Positions 19,115 through 26,849 of a stretch of DNA of 46,531 nucleotides are shown here, piece by piece. Position 1 is the stretch's first letter; each line of letters opens with the position of its first letter. A program made the position numbers and the translations under genes. The DNA comes from Gammaproteobacteria bacterium. GTDB lineage: Bacteria > Pseudomonadota > Gammaproteobacteria > Steroidobacterales > Woeseiaceae. The stretch spans positions 1-46,531 of the forward strand of contig JAOUHU010000019.1 of NCBI GenBank assembly GCA_029884455.1. The letters are read 5' to 3'. The notes beneath the pieces were generated by a model. That model was not told where the DNA came from. It saw nothing but the letters and a program-made list of their open reading frames with translations, and made no database searches.

Positions 19115-21004
19115 ATGAAGACCTTTACTACGCAAAGCTTTGTCGCAGTACTGACGCTGGCTGCATTGCTGGCGGCATGCAATAACACGGATCTGGCGGC
19201 AGAACAGGCCGGCGCTTCTGTTGACAAACGGTTGGCCGGTGAAGCTGGCATGACTGCCTCGGCCGATTCAGAGACGGTGCGGCTTAATGTCTGGCTGAAC
19301 GAACGCTTCGAAGAGCAACTTCAGTTTAGCCCGATGAGACTGACAACACTGGGCCGCAAGGACCTTTACGACCAGATAGACGACATCAGTGAGCAGGCAG
19401 CGCGTGATCAGGCCGCGTGGGGAATGAATACGATTGAACAAATGAAGGCGCAGTTCGACCGCAATTCGCTGTCCACTGCAGGCAAAGAATCGTTTGACCT
19501 GTGGGTGTTTCAGGCAGAAAAAGCCGCCAAAGACCTGGAGTTCATGCGCCAGGACTATTTATTTGGGGAGTTGGGTGGCTGGGAAGACTGGTTTCCCAGA
19601 TTTTTGATCAGCTACCACAGGGTGGACGACGAAGCCGACATGCGCGCCTACATTGATCGCATCGGCGGTGTGTCTCGCGCCATGGATCAGGTTGTAGAAC
19701 TGGCGACGGCTAAGGCCGCTGACGGTATTCGGCCGCCGCGTTTTGCCTATGCGACAGCGATGCAGCGGGCGCAGAACGTGATCACAGGCCGGCCTTTCGA
19801 CGACAGTCCCGATTCACCTCTGCTTGCCGACGCCAAGAATAAAATAGAGGCGCTGGCGACCGCCGAGCTAATTGACGAGGACACTGCCAGCGGTCTTCTG
19901 GCCGAAGTGACTACGGCACTGACCAAGCAACTTCAGCCCGCCTACAGCAGCTTTGTCGACTGGCTGGAGTCCGACATGCCCAATGCGGATGAACAGGCCC
20001 GTGGTGTGTGGGCATTGCCGAACGGCAAGGCTTTTTACGACCATCAACTGGCAACGTATACAACGCTGCCAATGACCGCCGACGACGTGCACCAGCTCGG
20101 CATGTCGGAGGTGCAGCGGATCCTGGCTGAAATGGATGACATTCGGGCCGATGTAGGTTTTGAAGGTGACCTTAAGGAATTTTTTGAGTTTATCCGCACA
20201 GATTCCCAGTTTTACTACCCCAACACGGATGCGGGGCGTGAAGCATACCTCGCAGACACGCGCGCGTTTCTGGCAGAAATTGAGCAGAAGCTGCCTGAGT
20301 ACTTCGGCACTTTGCCGAAAGCGAAACTGGAAGTGAAACGCGTTGAATCATTTCGCGAAGTTGACGGCGGGGCGCAGCACTATAGTCGCGGTACACCGGA
20401 CGGATCGCGACCGGGTGTGTACTACGTGCACATGTCGGATATGAGTGCCTATTCAAAAACAGACATGGAAACCACCGCGTACCACGAGGGCAGCCCCGGC
20501 CACCATATGCAAATTTCCATTGCCCAGGAACTCACAGGTGTGCCCACGTTTCGCACCCAGGCGGGCTTCTCGGTCTACTCGGAAGGTTGGGGGCTCTATT
20601 CGGAAAAGCTGTCTAAGGAGATGGGTCAGTTTAAAGATCCATATCGGGATTTCGGTCGTCTTACGGCAGAGATGTGGCGAGCCATTCGACTGGTGGTAGA
20701 CACCGGCCTGCATGCGAAGGGTTGGACTCAGGAACAGGCTGAGCAGTTCTTTTTTGACCACTCCGCCATCCCGGAAAGTGCCGTGATCTCCGAAGTGCGG
20801 CGCTACATCACAACGCCAGGACAGGCAACCTCTTATAAAGTTGGCATGCTGAAAATTGAGGAGCTGCGCCGGCATGCGGAAACGATACTGGGTGACCAGT
20901 TTGATATCCGCGGCTTCCATGATGTCGTACTAGGTGGCGGTGCTTTGCCAATGCCGTTGCTCGAAACACGTGTTAACAATTGGATTGCCGACCAGCAAGG
21001 CTGA
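19115..21004 (+). CDS. DUF885 lipoprotein, putative metallopeptidase
   Basis: A 629-residue predicted lipoprotein (lipobox LLAAC, Cys 22) of the DUF885 family. The conserved HEGSPGHH motif starts at His 457 and provides a zincin-like HE...GH arrangement. The C-terminal part has the usual ISEVRRYITTPGQATSYKVG block. DUF885 proteins are probable periplasmic zinc peptidases; the substrate is unknown. The start is the ATG at 19115 with GGAG about ten bases upstream; the frame opens earlier, but the upstream codons would bury the signal peptide. The 156-base gap before it shows a small CCCGT/ACGGG stem and no clear promoter. Confidence 0.88.
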   Translation: MKTFTTQSFVAVLTLAALLAACNNTDLAAEQAGASVDKRLAGEAGMTASADSETVRLNVWLNERFEEQLQFSPMRLTTLGRKDLYDQIDDISEQAARDQAAWGMNTIEQMKAQFDRNSLSTAGKESFDLWVFQAEKAAKDLEFMRQDYLFGELGGWEDWFPRFLISYHRVDDEADMRAYIDRIGGVSRAMDQVVELATAKAADGIRPPRFAYATAMQRAQNVITGRPFDDSPDSPLLADAKNKIEALATAELIDEDTASGLLAEVTTALTKQLQPAYSSFVDWLESDMPNADEQARGVWALPNGKAFYDHQLATYTTLPMTADDVHQLGMSEVQRILAEMDDIRADVGFEGDLKEFFEFIRTDSQFYYPNTDAGREAYLADTRAFLAEIEQKLPEYFGTLPKAKLEVKRVESFREVDGGAQHYSRGTPDGSRPGVYYVHMSDMSAYSKTDMETTAYHEGSPGHHMQISIAQELTGVPTFRTQAGFSVYSEGWGLYSEKLSKEMGQFKDPYRDFGRLTAEMWRAIRLVVDTGLHAKGWTQEQAEQFFFDHSAIPESAVISEVRRYITTPGQATSYKVGMLKIEELRRHAETILGDQFDIRGFHDVVLGGGALPMPLLETRVNNWIADQQG

Positions 21005-21074
21005 TGTTGACAAGTCTGGGCGAGTACTTTCGGCAGCAGTTTCAACCGGACGAAGAACGTGTTGCGTCGGCCAA

Positions 21075-21251
21075 TTGAGCGACGAACCGGAATACGGAGA
21101 GGCTCCCACATTACGGGAAATTCAAAATATTGCCGGGCAGGCTGAAGCCTTGTTTGCGGAGATAAATGACGCGCGGCTAAATGGTTGGCTCGCGGCAGCC
21201 ATTAAGCGTGCGGCAGAGGCAATATGCGACCGAGACGAGCATTGTGAATAG
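21075..21251 (+). CDS. Possible small protein, unknown
   Basis: A 58-residue frame starting at a TTG, 70 bases after the DUF885 gene. The sequence is charged and helical (PTLREIQNIAGQAEALFAE) and looks more protein-like than the out-of-frame translations nearby. The ribosome-binding site is weak and no family is recognised. It may be a real small gene, a degraded remnant or chance. Confidence 0.3.
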   Translation: MSDEPEYGEAPTLREIQNIAGQAEALFAEINDARLNGWLAAAIKRAAEAICDRDEHCE

Positions 21252-21354
21252 ATAGAACATTCCCGCATCGCTTGCAGCGGAAATACGCCGCCGCGACGCG
21301 CGAATTGTCACGCGTGAAAATATCGCAAAGTTAGGCAAAAAGTTGGAGAAACAC
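21252..21354. other. Non-coding stretch, no feature recognised
   Basis: Part of the roughly 580-base region without a confident gene between the DUF885 gene and tRNA-Glu. This section is AT-richer than its surroundings and holds CACGCGTG and other short palindromes, but no ORF, promoter or RNA structure that I can support. Confidence 0.4.
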
Positions 21355-21384
21355 AAAAACGGGCTAGTCGGAAATCGTCTAACC
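21355..21384 (-). terminator. Probable original terminator of tRNA-Glu, now displaced
   Basis: On the minus strand GGTTAG pairs with CTAGCC (plus-strand 21379-21384 and 21362-21367), with an A-A mismatch and two further pairs around a five-base loop. It is followed by CG and TTTTT (A-run at 21355-21359). It lies just beyond the second copy of the tRNA 3' end, about 200 bases from the intact tRNA, as expected if DNA was inserted between the tRNA and its terminator. Confidence 0.55.
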
Positions 21385-21394
21385 TGTTGATTTA

Positions 21395-21415
21395 TTTGGT
21401 ACTCCCTAGGGGATT
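21395..21415. repeat. att-like direct repeat, copy of tRNA-Glu 3' end
   Basis: These 21 bases are identical to 21584-21604 inside tRNA-Glu, exactly 189 bases away and in the same orientation. They copy the 3' half of the T-arm, the acceptor strand, the CCA end and two flanking bases. Duplication of a tRNA 3' end is the usual footprint of tyrosine-recombinase integration. Confidence 0.8.
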
Positions 21416-21583
21416 GATGCAGACCGCCTTGGGGCGATCTTCACCCCTTCGGGGCGCCTTCGGCGTCCAAAACGCTGTTCGGCACACGTAGCCATTTTGT
21501 CGAACCAGCGGTCCGAATCCGCCAAAGAAACTTCCAAAATACGAAGGGGTCAGAGCCCAAAACCGGCTCTGACCCCTTTGTAT
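21416..21583. other. Short insert between tRNA-derived repeats
   Basis: About 168 bases lie between the two copies of the tRNA-Glu 3' end. They contain small GC-rich stems (CCCC-TTC-GGGG and GCC-TTC-GGC, about 21440-21467) and most of the second long hairpin repeat. There is no gene and no integrase. It looks like the remainder of an excised or decayed element, or a very small non-coding insertion. Confidence 0.55.
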
Positions 21584-21588
21584 TTTGG
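21534..21588. repeat. REP-like long hairpin, GGGGTCAGAGC family (second copy)
   Basis: A 24-base-pair stem, 21534-21557 with 21565-21588, has a single G-T pair and a seven-base loop. Its core AAGGGGTCAGAGCC matches the hairpin at 12194-12269. The outer nine pairs are CCAAAATAC with GTATTTTGG, so the encoded CCA end of tRNA-Glu (21586-21588) is itself part of the stem. Confidence 0.9.
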
Positions 21589-21660
21589 TACTCCCTAGGG
21601 GATTCGAACCCCTGTTACCGCCGTGAGAGGGCAGCGTCCTAACCACTAGACGAAGGGAGC
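21586..21660 (-). tRNA. tRNA-Glu (anticodon CTC)
   Basis: The minus strand folds as a complete 75-nt tRNA with an encoded CCA. The acceptor strands are GCTCCCT and AGGGAGT (first pair G-U), with discriminator A. The anticodon stem is CTGCC/GGCGG, and the loop C-T-CTC-A-C puts CTC at positions 34-36. The T-arm contains GGTTCGAATCC. The sequence is very close to gammaproteobacterial tRNA-Glu, where the usual isoacceptor is TTC; a CTC species reads GAG only. The promoter lies upstream at 21693-21721. Confidence 0.95.
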
Positions 21661-21692
21661 ATAGCAGCCTGCCCATATCGGCAGGGGGTGGT

Positions 21693-21721
21693 ACTATACG
21701 GCCGCAATTTCACAATTCCAA
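21693..21721 (-). promoter_or_regulatory. Promoter of tRNA-Glu
   Basis: On the minus strand TTGGAA (21721-21716) and TATAGT (21698-21693) are separated by 17 bases, a good sigma-70 arrangement. A C-rich discriminator follows, as usual for stable RNA genes. A six-pair stem (21668-21673 with 21680-21685) sits in the short tRNA leader. The element overlaps the upstream region of divergent pcnB. Confidence 0.7.
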
Positions 21722-21731
21722 GCGGTGACCA

Positions 21732-23063
21732 TTGAAAAAAGCCGGGACTGAGAAGCCCAACGCACCCAAGATTATTCCCCGCCCTGCGCACAACGTCTCC
21801 CGGGACGAGATCTCCAAGAGCGCACTCAAGGTGCTATATCGGTTGCACAACTCCGGATACCAGGCGTTCCTGGTGGGCGGCTGTGTGCGCGATGCCTTGC
21901 TGGGGCTGCATCCCAAGGACTTCGACGTGGCCACCAATGCCACTCCGGACCAGGTTCGAGCGCTGTTCGAAAACTGTCGACTGATCGGCCGCCGCTTTCG
22001 CCTGGCCCATGTGCGCTTCGGCCGTGAGATCATCGAGACCGCTACCTTCCGTGCTGCCGCAATCCACGAGGCCGACGACGTCGCCCATGACACTGAAGGA
22101 CGGATCCTGCGCGACAACGTCTACGGCACCATCGAGGAGGACGTCTGGCGTCGCGATTTCACCTGCAATGCGCTTTATTACAACATCGCCGACTTCAGCA
22201 TCTGGGACTTCACCGGCGGTGTTGCCGATATCGAGCGCCGCTGCCTGATGCTGATTGGCGATCCCGACCTGCGTCTCCGCGAGGACCCGGTGCGCATGCT
22301 GCGTGCGGTGCGTTTTGCGGCCAAGCTCGGCTTCACGATTGACCCCGCTGTCGTCCAGTCCATGCACAAGCACGCGGGGCTGATAAGCAACGTGCCGGCG
22401 GCGCGCCTGTTCGATGAATTCCTGAAGATGTTCGAGACCGGTTTTGCGGAACGCGCTTTCGACCTGTTGTGCGAACACAAGTTGTTTGCGGAGTTATTTC
22501 CGGCGACCGATGCGGAAATGAATCGCGACCCGGCATTCATGAAGTTTGTGCGTGCCGCATTGCGAAGTACCGACGCACGTGTTGCCGCCAACAAACCCGT
22601 CACGCCGATGTTTCTGCTCGGTGTGTTTTTCTGGGCACCGACCATGCGGCTCGCCGCAATTCGAGGCAGGGAAGAGCAATTATCCGAATCCCAGGCGATC
22701 AGCCTGGCTGCCTACGAACTCATGGCGCAACAGCAACGGCGCATCTCGATTCCAAAGCGATTCACGATTCCGATGCGTGAAATGCTGGCCTTGCAGCCGC
22801 GCTTCGCGATGCGGCACGGCAAACGCGGCCGGAATTTCCTCGAGCACAAGCGTTTTCGAGCCGCCTACGACTTCATGCTGTTGCAAAGCGAAGTCGGCCT
22901 GGTCGACGGGGAGGTGGCGGAATTCTGGACGACCGTGCAGACGCAGTCAGCCGATGCACGTGCGAAGAGTTTTGCCATTGCGGGTCCGGGTGCGGGCGGC
23001 GGCAAAAAACGCAAACGTCGACGGCGGCGTAATAGGGGTGGTCCGGCCGCCGGCACCTCATGA
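21732..23063 (+). CDS. pcnB: Poly(A) polymerase I
   Basis: A 443-residue class II nucleotidyltransferase that adds 3' poly(A) tails, marking RNAs for decay. The catalytic region has FLVGGCVRD (residues 46-54) and KDFDVATNATP with the metal-binding D63 and D65. RRFRLAHVRFG follows and is typical of PcnB rather than CCA-adding enzymes. The C-terminus is a strongly basic tail (KKRKRRRRRNRGG). Similarity to E. coli PcnB begins near residue 14, and the only reasonable start is a TTG at 21732 with a poor ribosome-binding site. The stop overlaps the folK ATG (ATGA). Confidence 0.95.
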   Translation: MKKAGTEKPNAPKIIPRPAHNVSRDEISKSALKVLYRLHNSGYQAFLVGGCVRDALLGLHPKDFDVATNATPDQVRALFENCRLIGRRFRLAHVRFGREIIETATFRAAAIHEADDVAHDTEGRILRDNVYGTIEEDVWRRDFTCNALYYNIADFSIWDFTGGVADIERRCLMLIGDPDLRLREDPVRMLRAVRFAAKLGFTIDPAVVQSMHKHAGLISNVPAARLFDEFLKMFETGFAERAFDLLCEHKLFAELFPATDAEMNRDPAFMKFVRAALRSTDARVAANKPVTPMFLLGVFFWAPTMRLAAIRGREEQLSESQAISLAAYELMAQQQRRISIPKRFTIPMREMLALQPRFAMRHGKRGRNFLEHKRFRAAYDFMLLQSEVGLVDGEVAEFWTTVQTQSADARAKSFAIAGPGAGGGKKRKRRRRRNRGGPAAGTS

Positions 23064-23575
23064 GCCGGGGCCTGCGGAATCCGGTGCAGGCCTGCATCGG
23101 CCTCGGCAGCAATCTCAACGATCCGCAGCAGCAGGTCATGACCGCGATCGAACGCCTGGATGCATTGCCGGGCTGCAAGGTGTTGCGACGTTCATCCCTG
23201 TACCGCTCGGCGCCCTTCGGGCCCGTCAAGCAGGACGATTTCATCAACGCCGTGGTCGTCCTCGAAACCACCGTCCCCGCCGACAGCCTGCTGGCTCGCC
23301 TCAAGGAAATGGAACGCATCCAGGGCCGGGTTCTGCGCGCCGAGCGCTGGGGGCCGCGCGTCCTTGACCTGGATATTCTTCTTTATGGCAGCGAGACCAT
23401 AGACCTGCCGGGGCTGACCATCCCGCACCCGGGCATTGCCTCAAGGAATTTTGTATTGTTGCCACTTCGGGAAATTGCCCCTGAACTTGTAATTCCAGGC
23501 CTTGGGGCGCTCGCCGAACTGGCGGTGAATGAGCAGCTGCCAGCGATACAACGCATTTCCGACGCATATCCTTAG
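23060..23575 (+). CDS. folK: HPPK, 6-hydroxymethyl-dihydropterin pyrophosphokinase
   Basis: A 171-residue enzyme of folate synthesis that transfers pyrophosphate from ATP to 6-hydroxymethyl-7,8-dihydropterin. CIGLGSNLNDP near the N-terminus and RWGPRVLDLDILLYG (about residues 94-108) are the HPPK signatures, including the two metal-binding aspartates. The ATG overlaps the pcnB stop, and the kinase gene follows nine bases later, a common gammaproteobacterial order. Confidence 0.96.
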   Translation: MSRGLRNPVQACIGLGSNLNDPQQQVMTAIERLDALPGCKVLRRSSLYRSAPFGPVKQDDFINAVVVLETTVPADSLLARLKEMERIQGRVLRAERWGPRVLDLDILLYGSETIDLPGLTIPHPGIASRNFVLLPLREIAPELVIPGLGALAELAVNEQLPAIQRISDAYP

Positions 23576-23584
23576 AGTAGGCGC

Positions 23585-24259
23585 ATGTCAGTAATCGAAT
23601 TGGCCAGCCGACAGTCCGCATCGCGCTTTATTGCTGTGGAAGGTCCGATCGGCGCGGGCAAGACCAGCCTCGCAAAGCGCCTCGCGCAGAGCCTGTCGGC
23701 CGAGCTGATCCTCGAGGAGGTTGCCGAGAATCCGTTCCTCGAGCGCTTCTACCGGGAGGGCCAGCCGGCCGCATTGCCCGCACAGATGTTTTTCCTGTTC
23801 TCGCGGGCGCGCCAGATCGAGGGGCTGCGCCAGTCGGACCTGTTTGCGAGCGTGCGCGTGGCCGACTACGTGTTTGGCAAGGACAAGCTGTTCGCCGAGC
23901 TGAATCTTTCCAGCGATGAACTGGCGTTGTACCGTCAGGTGGTCGAGTCCCTCAAGGTGGACGCGCCGGTGCCCGATCTCGTCATCTACCTGCAAGCCTC
24001 AGTCGACGCTCTATTGCATCGCATCGCACGCCGCGGTGTCGGCTATGAGCGCGCCATCAATCGACGCTACCTCGAACGGCTGACCGAGGCCTACGCGCGT
24101 TATTTCCACGACTACGATGATGGCCCATTGCTGATCGTCAACGCTTCGCAGATCGATCCGGTCAACAACGACGCCGACTACGAGAACCTGTTCCGCCAGA
24201 TCGAGCGCATCAGCGGCGGGCGCCACTTTTATAACCCGGTCGCGGCTTCCTTAGCCTGA
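23585..24259 (+). CDS. Deoxynucleoside kinase (dGK/dAK family)
   Basis: A 224-residue kinase of the deoxynucleoside kinase fold, which phosphorylates deoxyadenosine, deoxyguanosine or deoxycytidine for salvage. The P-loop is GPIGAGKT (residues 20-27), EEVAENPFLERFY supplies the catalytic Glu region, VADYVFGKDKLFA is the DR-like motif and RRGVGYERAI is the lid. Location directly after folK is common for this family in gammaproteobacteria. Base specificity cannot be told from the sequence. Its last nine bases overlap the 3' end of convergent queG. Confidence 0.9.
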   Translation: MSVIELASRQSASRFIAVEGPIGAGKTSLAKRLAQSLSAELILEEVAENPFLERFYREGQPAALPAQMFFLFSRARQIEGLRQSDLFASVRVADYVFGKDKLFAELNLSSDELALYRQVVESLKVDAPVPDLVIYLQASVDALLHRIARRGVGYERAINRRYLERLTEAYARYFHDYDDGPLLIVNASQIDPVNNDADYENLFRQIERISGGRHFYNPVAASLA

Positions 24260-25333
24260 GACGGCGTTCTGCGTGTGCTGTTCGAGCGCCCAGCGCGTGT
24301 GCTCGGCCACTTCGGGCAGGCTCGAGTCGCAGCGCGACTGCAGCGCGGCGATGACTTGCGGCGTGCGTTTGGCGTTGCCAAGTGCGACCGCAATATTGCG
24401 CAGCCACATCGCATAGCCGATGCGGCGAATCGCGCTGCCTTCGGTTTTCTGCAGCCAGGTCGACTCACTCCAGAGAAACAGTTCAACGAGTTCGACATCG
24501 TCGAGGCCATGCCTGGGTGCGAAGTCGCCCTCGGCGGTTGGCTTCGCGAACTTGTTCCATGGGCAAAAGAGCTGGCAGTCATCACAGCCGTAGATGCGGT
24601 TGCCGATGGCTTTGCGAAATTCAAGCGGGATGCTTTCGCGCATCTCGATCGTAAGGTACGAGATGCAGCGCCGTGCGTCGAGCTGGTAGGGCGCAACAAT
24701 CGCCTGCGTCGGGCAGACGTCGATGCAGGCGCGACAGCTGCCGCAGTGCGAGTCGCCGGGCGTGTCGACAGGCAAGGGCAGGTCCGTATACAACTCGCCG
24801 AGAAAAAACCACGACCCGGCCTTGTCGTGAATCAGGTTCGTGTGCTTGCCCATCCAGCCGATGCCGGCCTTTTGCGCGAGCGCTTTCTCGAGCACGGGCG
24901 CGCTGTCGACAAACGCGCGGTAACCGAAGGCGCCGATCTGTTGCACGATCTTTTTCGCGAGTTTCGCGAGCCGGTCACGCAGCACCTTGTGATAGTCGCG
25001 GCCGAGCGCATAGCGCGAAATATAAGCGCGTGATGCATGGTCGAGCAGCTCGGCGGGCTCGATTTGCTCCGCCGGCAGGTAGTCCATGCGCGCCGAGAGC
25101 ACGCGCAGCGTGCCGGGCACGAGTTCGGCGGGACGGCTGCGTTTGCTGCCGTGGCGTTGCATATAGTGCATGTCGCCATGCCGGCCATCGGCGAGCCACG
25201 CGAGCAATCGCGCTTCGGCGCCGGCAAGGTCGACATCGCTGACGCCGAGTTGCTGAAAGCCGAGCTCCATGCCCCAGCGCACGATGTCCGCTTTCAGCGC
25301 GTTCAGTTCCGCAATCGTATGGGTTTGTGGCAA
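24251..25333 (-). CDS. queG: Epoxyqueuosine reductase
   Basis: A 360-residue cobalamin- and iron-sulfur-dependent enzyme that performs the last step of queuosine synthesis in tRNA. The two [4Fe-4S] motifs are CGSCRACIDVCP and CDDCQLFCPWN, and the opening VRWGMELGFQQLGVSD matches QueG. No ATG fits. I choose the TTG at 25333, which has AAGGAA seven bases upstream and lies downstream of a possible -10 at 25356-25361. A TTG at 25354 is the alternative and would give 367 residues. It is divergent from nnr. Confidence 0.94.
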   Translation of the reverse strand: MPQTHTIAELNALKADIVRWGMELGFQQLGVSDVDLAGAEARLLAWLADGRHGDMHYMQRHGSKRSRPAELVPGTLRVLSARMDYLPAEQIEPAELLDHASRAYISRYALGRDYHKVLRDRLAKLAKKIVQQIGAFGYRAFVDSAPVLEKALAQKAGIGWMGKHTNLIHDKAGSWFFLGELYTDLPLPVDTPGDSHCGSCRACIDVCPTQAIVAPYQLDARRCISYLTIEMRESIPLEFRKAIGNRIYGCDDCQLFCPWNKFAKPTAEGDFAPRHGLDDVELVELFLWSESTWLQKTEGSAIRRIGYAMWLRNIAVALGNAKRTPQVIAALQSRCDSSLPEVAEHTRWALEQHTQNAVSG

Positions 25334-25355
25334 TGCCGTTTCCTTGTCCCGCAAC

Positions 25356-25363
25356 AGTATAAT
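25356..25363. promoter_or_regulatory. Near-symmetric -10 element between queG and nnr
   Basis: AGTATAAT reads TATAAT on the plus strand (25358-25363) and TATACT on the minus strand (25361-25356). The plus-strand start site would fall at about 25370-25371, on the nnr ATG, giving a leaderless mRNA. The minus-strand start would fall near 25349, just before the queG TTG at 25333. No convincing -35 hexamers are seen. Confidence 0.5.
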
Positions 25364-25370
25364 CGCGGCG

Positions 25371-26849
25371 ATGAAGCCATTGCCGAGCGAAGTCTATTCC
25401 GTTGCCACGGTGCGCGAGATCGATCGCAGCGTGATTGCCGATGGCGAAATCGCCGGTTACACCCTGATGACACGGGCGGCGGCTGTCGCGGTGCTGGCGG
25501 CCGGTGTGCATTTTCCACTTGCGCGGCGCTGGCAGATCGTCTGTGGCGCCGGCAACAACGCCGGCGATGGCTATGTCGTTGCGCGGCTCGCGGCGTCCGA
25601 GGGCATCGAGGTCAGTGTGCTGGCGATCGCGGACCCTGCGCTGCTGGTCGGCGATGCCGCGCTCGCCTGGCACGAATTCGTGAGTGCGGGAGGCGAGGTC
25701 AGGCCGTGGTCGGGCCGGGTCGATGCGCAGGCGGGATTACTTGTGGATGCGATGCTCGGCAGCGGCCTGACGCGCGAGCTGCGGGGTGATTTCGCTGCGG
25801 CCGTGGATGCCATTAATAACTCGTCAGCGCCGGTCATGGCCCTGGATATACCGACGGGCCTGCACGGCGATAGTGGCGCGGTGCTGGGCAGTGCGGTGCG
25901 TGCCGATCTGACCGTGACCTTTGTCGGCCTGAAGCAGGGACTGTTCCTCGGCGAGGGCCGCGAATATTGCGGCACGCTGTGTTATTCAGATCTCGATATC
26001 CCGCCGGCCTATTTCGCCAATCGTCCGCTCGAATACCGTCGTATCGATGCCGCGCAGGTCAACAGCTTGCTGCCGCGGCGTGACCGCGGCGCCCACAAGG
26101 GGAATTTCGGCCACGTGCTCATCGTTGGCGGCGGACGCGGCATGCCCGGCGCCGTCCTGCTCGCCGGCGAGGGTGCGCTCCGTGCCGGGGCGGGGCGGGT
26201 CAGCCTGGCGACGGACCCTGGGCACGCGGCCGATATCGTTCGGGACCGGCCCGAGCTTATGGTACATGGCGTCGCGACCGCGGCCGATTTGCGGGCCTTG
26301 CTCGACAAGGTCGACGTGGTCGCGGTGGGTCCCGGGCTCGGGCGCTCGGACTGGGCGGCGGAACTTCTCGAGTTGCTGCAGGCCGACGAACGTCCCGCGG
26401 TTTGGGACGCAGATGCGTTGAATTGGCTGGTATCTTCGCCAAACGTGAAGCGATCACGCGCGATTACGCCACATCCTGGCGAGGCAGCAACGCTCCTCGG
26501 CAGCTCGGCGGCGGCGGTGCAGTCCGACCGGCGCGCGGCACTCAATGCGTTAACGGCCAGATACGGTGGTATTGCCGTCCTCAAGGGTGCAGGGACGCTC
26601 GTGTCGGGCACCGATGCGGTCCCGTGGCTTTGCACCGCGGGCAATCCGGGCATGGCGGCGCCCGGCATGGGCGACGTCCTGACCGGCATGATCGCGGCCC
26701 TGCTGGCACAGGGACTCTCATTGCAGGACGCGGCGATTGCGGGCGTGGATCTGCACGCGCGCGCAGGCGACCGGGCCGCCGCCGGTGGCGAACGCGGGCT
26801 GATCGCCTCGGACCTGCTGGCCGAAATCCGTCCGCTGGTCAATGCATGA
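25371..26849 (+). CDS. nnr: Bifunctional NAD(P)HX epimerase / ADP-dependent dehydratase
   Basis: A 492-residue two-domain enzyme that repairs hydrated NADH and NADPH. The N-terminal YjeF epimerase domain (about 1-215) has CGAGNNAGDGYVVAR at residues 58-72. The C-terminal ribokinase-like dehydratase domain (about 225-490) has ITPHPGEAATLLG, KGAGTLVSG and PGMGDVLTGMIAALLAQG. The ATG at 25371 has no Shine-Dalgarno sequence and lies seven bases after a perfect TATAAT. Its stop overlaps the tsaE ATG (ATGA). Confidence 0.95.
   Translation: MKPLPSEVYSVATVREIDRSVIADGEIAGYTLMTRAAAVAVLAAGVHFPLARRWQIVCGAGNNAGDGYVVARLAASEGIEVSVLAIADPALLVGDAALAWHEFVSAGGEVRPWSGRVDAQAGLLVDAMLGSGLTRELRGDFAAAVDAINNSSAPVMALDIPTGLHGDSGAVLGSAVRADLTVTFVGLKQGLFLGEGREYCGTLCYSDLDIPPAYFANRPLEYRRIDAAQVNSLLPRRDRGAHKGNFGHVLIVGGGRGMPGAVLLAGEGALRAGAGRVSLATDPGHAADIVRDRPELMVHGVATAADLRALLDKVDVVAVGPGLGRSDWAAELLELLQADERPAVWDADALNWLVSSPNVKRSRAITPHPGEAATLLGSSAAAVQSDRRAALNALTARYGGIAVLKGAGTLVSGTDAVPWLCTAGNPGMAAPGMGDVLTGMIAALLAQGLSLQDAAIAGVDLHARAGDRAAAGGERGLIASDLLAEIRPLVNA

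Noticed and set aside
21392-21676. 94-residue minus-strand ORF containing SNPLGSTK and INPLGSTK
   Set aside because: It runs through tRNA-Glu, the hairpin and the duplicated tRNA end. The repeated peptide is the translation of the tRNA 3' end, so it is not a protein gene.
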